Source of the DNA: Pelargonium nanum
Lineage: Eukaryota > Streptophyta > Magnoliopsida > Geraniales > Geraniaceae
Assembly (NCBI GenBank): GCA_036897485.1
Contig: JAYMTF010000079.1
Location: 1-57,732 of the forward strand
Direction of reading: 5' to 3'
DNA length: 57,732 bases
The translations under genes were made by a program, and so were the position numbers. Shown in pieces: positions 35,219 to 47,955 of the stretch. Numbering within the stretch: position 1 is the stretch's first letter; each line of letters starts with the position of its first letter. Below the pieces are notes generated by a model. It saw nothing but the letters and a program-made list of their open reading frames with translations, had not been told where the DNA came from and ran no database searches.

Positions 35219-37320
35219 TGTTTTGGCTTTGGCAATACAAAGACTTTGGTGTGGCTTGTGGGTTGTTATATTGGGAGAGAAGATTAAAAGAATTTGAAAT
35301 GGTTGGAAAGGTGGAGATGGGGTCATGGGAGGATAGTTCTATAAAGCTGGTGTCTTTATCTCTTCCTTTACAGCTTATGGGCTCAACAAAAAATTATCAT
35401 GAGCTTCTCTTTTTCCACCAACCAGACCAGAGTTGTACTATGCATTCATTACAAGGACATGATCATAAGATCAATATGAAGTTGAAGATGAATGTGAGTT
35501 GCTTTATTTGCTATTGGGATCAAAGATGTTTTGTGTTTGCCTCGGGGTGTTGGGCTCGTCAAATTTTACTAATGCGTCAATCAGTCTGTTACGTACTAAC
35601 TAGTTAGCTTTCCAATAGTGAACAAAGTCGAGTAACCATTGAATCAGACCGATAATACGAATAAAAAGACGATGAACGTGACTTGTTTTATTTGTTAATG
35701 GGATCAAAGAAGTTTTGTGTTTGACTAGGGTTGTTGGGCTTGTGAAATTTTGCGAGTGAGACAATCAACTTGTTACGTACTGGCTAGTTAGTTTCTCGGT
35801 AGCGAGCAAAGTCGAGTAACCACTAAATCGGTTCGATTATTAAACCAAATGGATATAGATTCTATTTCTAAATGAAGACATGGGTTGGTTTAGGATTTGA
35901 TGGGAATGCCAGTCTGTTTTTTGAGATTATTTCATTTTCTATTAGAGTTGATGATGGTTGAAAATTATTGTACTTTGTTAGCTTTTGATGGACCCAATTA
36001 GGAGGAGGTGGTAGTTATTAGAACTTGAGAAAAAAGGCAAATAATGGAGGAAAAGAGGACTATAAAAACCAAAAAGGAAGGGAATAGTATATTACAATTC
36101 CCAACTTGTGGCTAAAGAATACACAAAAGCCCCAAGGGAGTCAAATGGTCCCCAACTACTACTTAATTAAGGCTTGGCATTTGCTTTGGATGAAGGCATG
36201 AGGCCAATATTGGAGTCACTGGTGAATGATCATTCAGATATTATATTAAGAGTGTATATAGAGGTATTATTCACTGCAAGAAACTAAACCATATATCGGC
36301 ACTGACCAAAACCGTTTATGTGAAAAAGATTGGTTAACCAAAACTGTCATGTAAGAAATATTTGTAACGCCGACAAAGTTAAGTCGTGATTTGTCTCATT
36401 ACCTATTATGAATTTGATTACACTTTTATCGATGAATAAGCAAAATGCAAGATATCACTGAAATAATAGAACCAATTTTAACAGTGAATAGTGTAAGTAG
36501 AATGCACGTGAACAAATTAAGTGTACTACTTAACTCTAATTTCTTAAAAAAAATCATTGAGATTTGTTATTAAGCTTGAGAATTGGCGGGAGAAAAAGAA
36601 AAAGATCGAGCATATGATATGATGATGAATGAAGAAATGAACAACTTCAATAAATCAAAATAATCAAAAAGTGAATCATATAATAAGATATAACACTAGT
36701 GTCTCCCAATCATTTATTTTGCGCATTTAGAGATCATTTGTTATAAGATTATTTTAAAGACGCACCTCTCACGTTGATATGATAATTCTTAATGTTGGCC
36801 CAAGATTTAAAGATTGATACTTTAATTTAAATTGTTATTATTACTCTTGCTATCATTAAGTTGCATGCATGAATTTGAATTAAATTAGCTTCTCTTTCTA
36901 GTCACCACAAAATAGTGGTGGTACTGAACCATTGGTAGCCAGGCTCAGTGGCCGGTTTCTCAATTTTAATAACACTATTATAGCTAATAAAAACTATTAG
37001 GTATAGAAATTAAAGACAAAAATCAAATAATTAATATTACTAAATCAAAATTATTAATATCATGCAATAAATAAAATCAGTTGGTATAAAATAAATTGCA
37101 TTGAATGTATTACAATGTAATTAACTTAATTGAATTGAGTTTTCATCAAAAATAAAATATGGTTCATCCTCTAACTAAATTTCCAACTGACTATTGAAGA
37201 AAGTTGATCAAAACGACACCGTTTGGAGGTAGAACACAAGGTTATGTAACGTGCGGTTATAGCTCTAGCGGTTACGCGGCTCACAACAAAGCCTCACGAG
37301 TCACGTCTTCGTAGATTACG
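35219..37320. other. Intergenic region, about 2.1 kb, with a tandem duplication
   Basis: No supported gene. Contains a 184-bp-period duplication (35487-35855) and a sequence at 36272 that resembles a degenerate CACTA transposon end, without a matching partner. Confidence 0.5.
35487..35855 (+). repeat. Tandem duplication, period 184 bp
   Basis: Copy 1 starts at 35487 and copy 2 at 35671. Shared blocks include TGGGATCAAAGA, TTTTGTGTTTG, TTGTTGGGCT (in copy 2, with one change in copy 1), GTTACGTACT and CAAAGTCGAGTAACCA. The copies are clearly diverged. Confidence 0.85.
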
Positions 37321-37337
37321 ACATTACCTGTCTCCTA

Positions 37338-37432
37338 GTGTCCACGTGGCAACGTGTCAGCCTGCTGTCGCTGACTAATCCGTACCGTAAAAGCAACAAC
37401 CTCCACTCACATTCCGCCACGTGTCCATTGAC
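37338..37432 (+). promoter_or_regulatory. G-box/ABRE cluster upstream of the 37675 gene
   Basis: TCCACGTGGC (37341-37350), AACGTGTC (37351-37358) and GCCACGTGTCC (about 37416-37426) are three ACGT-core sites in 90 bp, followed by TTGACC (W-box core) at about 37429. This pattern is typical of abscisic-acid or light-responsive plant promoters bound by bZIP factors. Confidence 0.5.
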
Positions 37433-37674
37433 CTAAACACTAACTCCTAATTAATCACTTAATTAATCATTAAATATTCTTACTCTATCATTTTGTTCGT
37501 CAGAGTCGTGTTGCTCGTGCCAGAGACGAGAGAGTGTTCGGTTCCGATTGCTGTTCTTTCGAATTCGAATCCAAACCCAACTCTGATCAAGAATCTTCTT
37601 TCTATTGTGGTCCTCTTCCAGATTTTCTGTATGGTGTGAGTAAATTTTCGATCCTGGGTTTGGTCGTTGCGTTG

Positions 37675-38106
37675 ATGTCTGTGCCCGATGAGGAGATCTG
37701 TAACGCTATTGATGACGAGAATGGTGGTTGTGGGGTCGGAGAGGTTGATGGGTATGGGAAGAAGAAGCAGAGAGGTGGTGGGTATGGAGCCAATTTCAGA
37801 AAGGCGAAGCAGGTGGTCCTGTTTCGGTTCGCCAAGGTCAAGAGTCGAATTCTCAGGAAGAAGAGTAGTTGGAGGTTTAGTGCCTCTTCCGGCGGCGGCG
37901 GCGGAGGGGGGGGTTTGTGTAAGAGGGTTTTTGGTTTTGGGTGTTTTGGTGAACCCAGAACTGGAGAGTCGTCGTTTAGGTCTACTACGAGCGACCCAAA
38001 TGATCCAAACTTTACTTACGAGATGTTGAGGGCTATGATCGAAAAGAATGATTTTTATTCCAAAGAATGCAATACCCATCTCTTCAGAGAGATTGATGAT
38101 GATTGA
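37675..38106 (+). CDS. Small protein with a conserved-looking C-terminal motif, function unknown
   Basis: From ATG 37675 (MSVPDEEICNAIDD) the frame gives 143 aa to TGA at 38106. The frame stays open upstream to at least 37534 without another ATG, so the leader may be partly open by chance or the true start may come from an upstream exon. Parts: acidic start; a Lys/Arg-rich middle (FRKAKQVVLFRFAKVKSRILRKK); an eight-Gly run (low-complexity DNA at 37890-37913); a Cys/Gly/Phe patch (VFGFGCFG); and a C-terminal block DPNDPNFTYEMLRAMIEKND, then FYSKECNTHL, which looks like a conserved domain. Similar endings occur in plant proteins I cannot place by name. Confidence 0.6.
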   Translation: MSVPDEEICNAIDDENGGCGVGEVDGYGKKKQRGGGYGANFRKAKQVVLFRFAKVKSRILRKKSSWRFSASSGGGGGGGGLCKRVFGFGCFGEPRTGESSFRSTTSDPNDPNFTYEMLRAMIEKNDFYSKECNTHLFREIDDD

Positions 38107-41100
38107 TGATGAACATTTTGGTGTTCTTGAATGGGAAGATTTTGAGGCTGTTTGGGCTGTCAAAGATGAGAACTTTATGCCTATTGAAATGGGGGTTTTG
38201 TAAAGTTTTTGAAGTTCAGTGGAGGATTTCAAGTGTGTGGCCTCAAGTTGGCAAATTGGTAAAAGTATGGAGAGCAACCAAGTTGCAATTGCAACATAGT
38301 TGTTGATTTGGATGGAGTTGAGGAGTTTGTGCTTTGAGTGTGACAAGAATTTTCAGCATATCTTGTCAGTGGCAACTCGGGAAGAATCTAGGATTGTTTG
38401 TTGAAGAACTATGAGCATTTGTTGAGTGTGCATTGATTTATACATGTTGTGCATGATTTGGGTGTAAATATGTCCAGCAGGGCAAGAATTTATTGAAGAA
38501 AAGGAATTGTTTGATCCACTTCAAAAGTGGAAGAGGTTGAATTTTCAAGGTTTTTTTTAAAAATCTTATGAATGATTGGTTTCAATATACATTTTTTTTC
38601 TTGTACATGATATTGTTTTCTTAATCCAGTTGCGAGGTTCAGCATTTGTTTAATCACATTTTGCTTCCCTGTGTTGGTCATGTTGGAAAATGTTTGTAAT
38701 GATTGTAGAGAAGCAATGAGCTTTGAACAAATTTTTTGGATAAAGTGAGTTGAGAATGCTAAAGTTCACGAAATCAGTGTATTCGTTTTATTTGGAAGAG
38801 CTTGGGTTTGTTGTTCTGGATTCTTCTGTATAATCTTGGCTACTTTGGCAATCCTCGGACAAAGATATATCTTTATCGCACTTTTCTATTTGTTATATTC
38901 TTGATTTTCAGGAGAGCCAGCCTTGACATATATCCAGAATTAGATAGTTGCTGGCACTAGAGTTCAAGTTCGGCTCTTTGTGGTATGTTATGTCCTTCCC
39001 TTTGTGATTTTTAATTATGTGCATTTCAATTACTTTGAAGAATTCTTGTTAGATTCCGTATTGTGTAGCATTTTGCATTAGCTAGTGTACTTTCATTCTA
39101 GTCTGAGGTGTTGGTCTCATAGCTACCAGACAAGAGCTACAGTTTGTAGTATAGGCTTCTAGACTTTTAATTGCATTTTCGCTACCTACTTACTGAGGAT
39201 TTCGAAGAAATGTTTCTTCATTAATGATGTATTGTGTTCCGTTTATTAGGTAGCTCATCTTGATAAGTTTTTCCCTAACATCCGAATCTCTGATTCATAA
39301 TTTTGATGTATCGTTCAGGGGATGGTTTTTACATTTATCATGTGCTAGCTTCTCTAAAAACACAAATGCTTCTGAGCTGTACAGCCTAATGAATAAACTA
39401 TATATGAATTACCTAATTTTCTCCTTAGTAACCAGCAGCATTTGGTGAGAAACCACGAACCTTCCTGGCTTCCTCGAGTTATAGCTGAAAAGCCTGAAAG
39501 TTGAAGTCATTGTTGTGAGTAACCTTTGGTCGAGATTTTCAGTAGGATGAAAAAAATTGATGTTATAAAACACTTAAAGCATGAGATGAAATCGAGTGCT
39601 GAGATTTTTTGTATTTCATCTATGGCTAGGCCAAAGCATCATTTCGGTTCTGGACCTGAGGATTTTCTTATTTGTTCCTTAATCAATCCTGTAAATTATG
39701 ATGTCAACTTACACTGCAGCTATAGAAACTGTGTCCAAGCCAGACTCGGGTTGAGAATGACAGTGAGGCAAAAGATACTTCAAATGTGGCTGCGATTGGT
39801 TGTTGGAATCCGGGAAGAAGAGGATTAGAAGGAAAATAATCGAGCAACGAGCAAGCATATCTCAAACTTGGATACAACTTTGCAGGAGCGAGTAGCGAGC
39901 ATCAGCGACCAAGTAAGATTATTCTGTTTGTAGTTGCCAGTTTCACGCTGCTCATTAATTCATTCAATCAAATGAATATTCCATTACTCGCTATCTGGGT
40001 GGAGAGATTGAGTTTCCTGAATCTTGCGACCAGACAATTACTCTGTAGAAACTGTGGTAACAATAGCCAAAACTATCCAAGAAATTGATGGTAAGTACAA
40101 GAAATATGTTTGCTATAGCTATAACTATAAGTTATTGGACTGGACTATGATTTGAGCCCACATGCTACAAGGCCTACTAACTTGGGCTTGTCCCAAGCCC
40201 ATTATGGATATGATGATTGGGGTCGAATCAAAAATCGAATTGGTACGAGTCACAATTTTAATGTTTAAATCAACCATAATTTCAAAAATTAACCTTAGTT
40301 TTGACGAAAATTAAATTTTGATGCCTAACTTATTTAATGTTAGGTTCATGTGTAGTCTTGGCTCTTAAATATGTCATGTTACAATGTTGGTCATGTGAAG
40401 CGAATCCGCAAACACCGTAACAAACGAACCGCACAAATTGGTAAGTACGATACACAGATATTATCACGAGTCTATGACAACAGCATCATTCACGTACGCG
40501 CCGTGACCCAACCCAATACCAAACGGATAAAGTGATTACGACGCGCCGGGCCCACAAGCAATAGTTTCACAAATTGCGAACCAGGACCTCGAAGACTTGC
40601 TATTTCGAAAACAGGCCCCGTGATGGGCAACGGAGCATGGGCCAATCCAGTGCTTCGCATATGCCACATGCTGATCTCCAGATGCGTCGCAGAAACCAAC
40701 AGATTGGCATAAAATATAATAAAATAGCAATGAATGGCTTTATTGTGGTCTGGTGTGCCCACGTGATTCCCATACGCACTCTCTTGTTCCGATTCGACTA
40801 CACGCACAAAAAATCCAGCGCTTCCCATCTCTTGTCCGCATTTAAAGGTGCCGCACTTCACTTATTGGGATCAGAGTTGTCTGTTCGGGTTTCAGGTCGT
40901 CGAGTAAAGGCTCTGTATATATGTCGGGTTTTGTATAAAAAAATGTTTGAATTATTTGATTTGACTTGTATGAAAATCGGTTAAATGTATTTTACTCGAT
41001 TTGAATTTGCAAAAAAAAATGTGAATTGACTTTTACATGATTGCGAGTTCTAGTCGAAACTTTCAGTTGAACTAATTGTCAGCTAAATAATACGACAGAA

Positions 41101-42660
41101 TGATAATAATGATATCATTTATCTCAAAATGAGTGTCTTCTAAACAATACGTAGTATTTTGTTGTTTTGTGTTAGAAAGAATGTTTATTTTGTTTGTCAT
41201 TGAACAATATATGGATTATCATCAATATAGGTGACATGAGTTAAGATAAAAGATATTGGTTTTGTTACAACAAACACACAAGAGTACAAAAGAAACAAAT
41301 TAAATCTTAACTAACATTCTTAAGTTCAATCAAAAGAAGAACAAGAAGATGGAGTAGATATTTAATGTTTGAGATGGTATTAATTTTAAAATGCGTAGAA
41401 TGGAACTATGTTAGTCGAAAAAAGTTTATATATTTAATTAATACATGTAGTTTTTTTATCTATACTAATATGATTACATTACATTACGTGTAAATATTAT
41501 AGATCTGAAACGCCTCAAACAAACGTCTTATATATAAAAATCGAGCTCCTAACCACTTATCCCATAAAACTTTAATAGATACATGCTTTTGTAATAAATA
41601 TTTTGAATTATTCTGCTTATTGTCAACAAATAGCAATCTCCAAATATAGATAGGGAAAGGGATGGATTTGTCCCTCCCATAATAATATTAATATTTTGAT
41701 TTTTTGGTTTATTAATCTTGTCTATAATAATAAAAAAAATTGTCATGAAAATGACCCAACAACAATCCTTTTATTCCTTGTAATTTCATTTCATACTTAA
41801 TAAGTGGAGTATTAGACAATTCCTTAAAGCCTCAAGTGTAAACCTCTCTACTTCAACAGTTCAAGTCCAAAAAAACAATTAGCAAATAGGAAGTTTAGTT
41901 TAAGTACTATGAAACATTGTATTGACAAAATGAGGTTATGTTTTTGTTTGCCAAAGGAAAAGTAGTTAGGTGCACATTCTATTACTATAATTGGTATGAT
42001 TATTCATTTGTAATTATGATTAAAGTTTGGTCAAGACAAAACAATATAAAAGGACCCATTTTGCCTATATAAGTTACATAGACTTCGATATTTTACATTA
42101 CTGCAACGGGAATTCAAAATTTTAATGATACAAATGTTTGATTAAAATAACCGATAAATTGTTGAATAGATTAGATTCGGTTTGTTGGACCGATAAAAAC
42201 TCAGTTTGAAATCCAAATTGTGACTTCTAGTTATCAAAATTCAGTCCTCTAAGTTCTAAAATGTGATAAAATAGTTAAACGCCAAAGTTACTATTTACTA
42301 GTCCTCCCCATGAAACTTAACATGAAAGCTAGAATTGTAGGCTTGTTCTGGTCCCAACTTGGACCTTTGTTACTGTACAGAGAACCTCACAGCAACAATC
42401 AAAGAGCCTATTCTTTTCTTTATCTTTTTCATGTATTAGTTTACTAATATCCTTCAACACCATGATTGATCCAAATCTTTGGGCTGGATTTTGTTTCATT
42501 ATTTTATTAGGAACCGACTGACCTAAATAGAAAGTTGCTGGAGCAGTTTCAGTTGCTCACAACGATTAAAAAAATCCAGTTCTTGCTATTTATGGGTTGT
42601 GATCAACTACCTTTTCCCAGTGTAAAAACAAGCTAAACAATAGCTTCTTTAATGGGTTTG
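38107..42660. other. Intergenic region, about 4.5 kb
   Basis: No supported gene. A locally GC-richer patch at 40490-40870 has open frames on both strands but no splice or domain support; it includes a G-box (CCCACGTGATT near 40758). The right end should be the PHYA promoter; I see no single convincing TATA box. Confidence 0.45.
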
Positions 42661-43857
42661 ATTTGAACCCATAACCCATCTCTCTGCAACCCCAAACCGC
42701 CTCTCAATTTCTCTCTCCTTTTCCATGGCCAAACCCATTTGCCAATTTGTGGGGACAGTGTGTTTGGTGTAGTGTTTGGAGGTATTGGGGAAAGAGGAAG
42801 CTGTCATCTAGGTCTGGGGGGTGGCAAAGATTGTAGCTTTTTCATGTGGGTGAGTGATGGGTTTGTGTAATTGATGCTTATTAGTAGTGGGTAGAGCTTG
42901 CTTTGGTTTCCCATTACATGTTGCTCTTGGTTTCTTGCTGGATCTGAGATAGCTCTTTGTTCTTGCACTCTGCTCCTTGAAGCCAAAGGTTAGAGGGTTT
43001 TGAATTTTTGATTTCCTTTGCTGCTTTTGTTATTTTTTCAGTATAATTGTGAACCATTATGTTGTAGTTGCTAGCAAGTTTGGTTCTTTTTTAATGTTTT
43101 TGCAACATCTATGACTGTTATGTTAAACATGTTTCTGGGTATGTTTCTAGCTTCTTTAATAGTCAGCTTTACTATCTCTTTTGTTGGGTTTATTGTTATT
43201 CTTATAGAGAGCAAGTAATGAATATTGTTATGATTGTGCTCTATATAAGTGTAAATTACATTATTGGGTTTTTGATGATTCAGTAGCTTTTCTAGCTTGA
43301 TGTTTGGCTTGTTGATAGTTGTATATTACTGCAAGTCACCCTGTATCTATTATCATGTTCTAATGCCAATGGAAAAAGGTTACTTGTTTGAATTATGAAT
43401 TGATATGATCAATGAAATTGCTTATCTTAGAATTTAAATGTAACTTGTTTTGGGAGAATTTTACATTTTCAGCATCAGTATTGGCAAGAAGATTTCTATG
43501 AGTTAGGACAACGTATATGCATATACATATATAATCATATTCGATTCCGTTGATGGTTTAAATATCTATATGCTTCAGCCTCTATATTGTGTATTGCTAG
43601 TGTATGTTCTACATTAAACCGGTCTTATTGCTGAGGGTTTTAGGAGAGTGTTTTCCCCCATTGTATATGCATACATACATATATGAGCATCTGTGATTCC
43701 ATTACTGGTTTGAAGATCTGTACGCTTCGGCATCAATCATTTAAGTGTATGTTGTACATCAAAATCGGTTAACTTGCTAAGGGTTTTAGATGAGTACTTT
43801 TTTCTTCAATCCTTCTGCTATTTATTTGTTTGTTTGTTTTCTTTGGTTCTAGTTTAG
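42660..43857 (+). promoter_or_regulatory. PHYA: PHYA leader exon and leader intron
   Basis: A probable leader exon (about 42660-42989) ends CCAAAG|GTTAGA, and a TAGTTTAG acceptor at 43857 lies 6 bp before the ATG, giving an 868-bp leader intron. An intron in the 5' leader is usual for plant PHYA genes. The intron contains a diverged 150-bp-period duplication (43513-43798). Confidence 0.6.
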
Positions 43858-43863
43858 GTGAAA

Positions 43864-46800
43864 ATGTCTTCTTCAAGACCCAGTGGTCCTAGCCAGTCGT
43901 CAAGCAATTCTGGCCGATCAAAACACAGTGCCAGGATTGTTGCTCAGACCACAGTTGATGCCAAGCTTCATGCTGATTTTGAGGAGTCGGGTAGTTCTTT
44001 TGACTACTCAAGCTCGGTGCGTTTTACTAGTACGGTTACTGAGGACCGTCAACCAAGGTCAGACAAAGTAACCACAACTTACCTCCACCAGATACAGAAA
44101 GGAAAGTTCATCCAGCCATTCGGCTGCTTGTTAGCCTTGGATGAGAAAACGTTCAAAGTCATTGCCTACAGCGAGAATGCCCCTGAAATGCTGACTATGG
44201 TTAGTCATGCGGTTCCAAGTGTTGGGGATCACCCGGTTCTCGGCATTGGAACTGATATAAGGACTATTTTCACTGCCCCCAGTGCCTCTGCTTTGCACAA
44301 GGCCTTGGGGTTTGCAGAGGTTTCTCTCTTGAATCCTATCTTAGTCCATTGCAAGACTTCGGGGAAGCCTTTTTATGCAATCGTCCACAGGGTGACGGGT
44401 AGCTTGATCATTGATTTTGAGCCGGTGAAGCCTTATGAAGTCCCCATGACTGCTGCTGGCGCTTTGCAGTCCTACAAGCTTGCGGCCAAAGCAGTTGCTA
44501 GGTTGCACTCTTTACCTAGTGGCAGCATGGAAAGGCTCTGTGATACGATGGTTCAAGAGGTCTTTGAACTCACCGGTTATGACAGGGTGATGGCCTATAA
44601 ATTCCACGAAGATGATCACGGTGAAGTGGTCTCCGAGATTACAAAGCCAGGCTTGGAGCCATATCTGGGGTTGCACTATCCAGCCACAGATATCCCTCAG
44701 GCTTCTCGGTTTTTATTCATGAAGAATAAGGTCCGTCTGATCGTTGATTGTCATGCAAAACATGTGAAGGTGTTTCAAGATGAAAAGCTCCCACTTGAGC
44801 TGACCTTGTGTGGTTCAACGCTGAGAGCCCCTCACAGCTGTCATTTACAGTACATGGCGAACATGAATTCCATAGCGTCTCTAGTTATGGCTGTTGTGGT
44901 GAACGATGATGATGAAAAGGATGATAACTCCGATGCTGTCCAGCCACAGAAGAGAAAGAGGCTTTGGGGTTTAGTGGTGTGCCATAACACAACCCCGAGG
45001 TTTGTTCCCTTCCCTCTTCGATATGCCTGTGAATTTCTAGCTCAAGTATTTGCCATTCACGTCAATAAGGAGCTGGAGTTGGAAAATCAGATTCTTGAGA
45101 AGAACATCTTGCGCACTCAAACACTCCTGTGTGATATGCTGATGCGAGATGCTCCTTTAGGTATTGTGTCCCAGAGCCCAAATGTTATGGATCTTGTAAA
45201 ATGCGATGGGGCCGCGCTTTTGTACAAGAACAAAATATATAGAATGGGAATGACTCCAAGTGATTTCCATTTGCACGATATAGCCTCTTGGCTTTCTGAG
45301 TACCATAGAGATTCCACCGGTTTGAGTACAGATAGCTTGTTTGATGCTGGATTCCCCGGGGCTCTTGCTCTTGGTGATGTAGTATGCGGAATGGCTGCTG
45401 TAAGGATAACTTCCCGGGACATGCTTTTCTGGTTCCGGTCCCACACAGCTGCAGAAGTTCGATGGGGTGGTGCGAAGCATGAAATTGATGGGAAGGATGA
45501 TGGTAGGAAGATGCACCCAAGATCATCATTCAAAGCTTTTCTTGAAGTCGTTAAGACAAGGAGTTTACCGTGGAAAGACTATGAAATGGACGCAATCCAT
45601 TCTCTGCAGCTTATCCTGAGGAACGCTTTCAAAGATATTGAAACCGTGGATTTGAGCTCCAAAACGATCAACACAAGGTTGAATGACCTCAACATTGAAG
45701 GGATGCAAGAACTGGAAGCAGTGACAAGCGAGATGGTCCGTTTGATTGAAACAGCTACAGTGCCTATCTTAGCGGTTGATGTTGATGGTCTGGTAAATGG
45801 GTGGAATTCAAAAATTGCCGAGTTAACTGGTCTTCCTGTTGATGAAGCAATTGGGAAGCATTTGCTCTCACTCGTGGAAGATGCTTCAACAGAAGTAGTT
45901 GGAAAGTTGTTGGAAATGGCACTAAAGGGTATGTTCTAACTCTGAACTTGCTTCCATTTTTGGTCTGTGATTAGCGAACCTTATAAATACATATTTTAAC
46001 AACATATAGATAAGATGATTCACATATATGACTGTTATTGCTTTTATGTGTGTGTGTGTGTGTGTATTCCATGAATGTTCTCTATCTTCTACTTTGTTTT
46101 ATAACAGGTTGTTATGTTTTTACTTATGACCAGGTAAAGAGGAGCAAAATATCCAATTTGAGATCAAAACGTATGGTTCTAGGAAGGATAATGGTCCAAT
46201 CAGCTTAGTTGTGAATGCGTGTGCAAGCAGAGATCTTCATGAAAGTGTTGTAGGTGTGTGTTTTGTAGCTCAAGATATTACTACACAGAAGACAGTCATG
46301 GACAAATTCACTCGGATTGAAGGAGATTATAAGACAATCATACAAAATCCCAACCCGTTGATTCCCCCGATTTTTGCTACTGATGAGTTCGGTTGGTGCT
46401 CAGAGTGGAATGCTGCAATGAAAAAGTTAACTGAGTGTGATCGTGAAGATGTAATAGATAAAATGCTTTTGGGCGAGGTTTTTGGAACCAACAAGGCATG
46501 TTGTCGTCTAAAAAACCAAGAGGCTTTTGTCAATTTAGGTGTTGTACTCAATAATGCTATATCCGGCCAGGAACCCGACAAGGTTCCTTTTGGGTTCTTC
46601 ACACGGAGTGGGAAGTACGTGGAAAGCTTGCTGTGTGTGAGTAAAAAATTGGACAGAGACGGTGCTGTTACCGGGGTCTTTTGCTTCTTGCAGCTAGCGA
46701 GCCAAGAGTTGCAACAAGCACTTCATGTCCAGAGGTTAACGGAGCAAACTTCTTTGAAGAGATTGAAAACATTGGCTTACATTAAAAGGCAAATCCAGAA

Positions 46801-47955
46801 TCCTCTTTCTGGAATCATATTTTCTCGGAAAATGATGGAAGGTACTGAGCTCGGAGAAGAGCAAAAGCAGCTTCTGCTTACCAGTGCCCACTGCCAGCGC
46901 CAACTTGGCAAGATTCTTGATGACACAGATATTGATAGAATCATTGAAGGGTACGGTCCTTTTTCTTTTACTACTAGTACTTTCCTTGCTATTTTCCATG
47001 GGATTTTATCATGCATAATGTGTTGCTATGCGTAAGTTATAACATCCATTAGATAGGCTTTGGACCTTTCGTACGCGCAGTTCGTATTACTTTCTAGATC
47101 ACCAACCTTAGAATCGTGGATTATCTCTGAATGCATGAGTTTCTTGATTCGGAAAATGCCTATAATTAATGCTTTACATTTTTCTCAAATCAGAATTCAG
47201 ATATACTGTCATCGTTTTAACCTTGTACTTCTTGTTCGTTACATTGTGAACAGGTTTTTGGATCTTGAAATGGTTGAATTTACTCTGCACGACGTATTGG
47301 TTGCTGCCATGAGTCAAGTCATGATGAAGAGCAGCGGAAAGAGTATTCACGTAGTCAATGATGCCGAAGAAGACATACTGACTGAAACATTATATGGAGA
47401 TAGTCTTCGGCTTCAACAGGTCTTGTCTGATTTCTTGGCAATATCAGTGAATTTTACGCCAACAGGAGGCCAGCTTGTTCTTGCAACTACTTTAACCAAA
47501 GACAGGCTAGGAGAATCCGTTCATCTTGCACTCGTGGAATTCAGGTACTCTCATCATTTATAAGTTTTCGAGTCGCCTTAGGTACCCGAAGCCTACTAAA
47601 GAAAGTGTAGGCCTCTTGCATACATGACATTGTTGAGACTTGAGAATATAAAGCAAATATCGGATCTTCAACTGTCAACTAAAGTTTTTAGTTGAGTTGG
47701 TCCTCTACAGAAGTCGTAACATGATTGAAATCGTTCTTTGAAAACAGGATAACTCACGCGGGAGGTGGCATACCAGAAACGTTGCTGAACGAAATGTTCG
47801 GGGGCAATAGTGAAGGATCCGAGGAGGGCATCAGCTTGCTCATTAGCAGAAAGTTGGTCAAGCTCATGAACGGAGACGTACGCTACATGAGGGAGGCGGG
47901 CAAGTCTTCTTTCATTATATCTGTCGAACTTGCTGCAGCGCAAAAGCGAGCATGA
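43864..47955 (+). CDS. PHYA: Phytochrome A photoreceptor
   Basis: Four coding exons (43864-45928, 46134-46950, 47254-47544, 47748-47955) join in frame to 1,126 aa, close to other PHYA proteins. The Ser-rich N-terminus ([19 protein letters not shown]) and the [19 protein letters not shown] stretch are diagnostic of phyA rather than phyB. The chromophore attachment Cys is residue 326 in [11 protein letters not shown] within the GAF domain, preceded by the [13 protein letters not shown] signature. Then come the PHY domain, two PAS repeats (starting about residue 620) and a histidine-kinase-related domain; the latter has [15 protein letters not shown] in place of the usual His-box, as known for phyA. 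The protein senses far-red and very low light, moves to the nucleus and controls de-etiolation and flowering. The four-exon structure matches the family. No damage seen. Confidence 0.98.

Noticed and set aside
37480..38346. 288-codon minus-strand frame opposite the 37675 gene
   Set aside because: It mirrors the plus-strand coding sequence and promoter; the plus-strand frame has a conserved-looking C-terminal block and promoter elements.
39526..39828. 100-codon frame after the 37675 gene
   Set aside because: Composition looks random and no splice partner or family motif is visible.
40490..40984. Overlapping open frames on both strands in a GC-richer patch
   Set aside because: No domain, splice support or conserved motif, and the frames overlap one another on opposite strands.
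46739..46830. Missing kinase His in the PHYA C-terminal domain as a sign of damage
   Set aside because: Loss of this His is normal for plant phyA, so it is not a defect of this copy.
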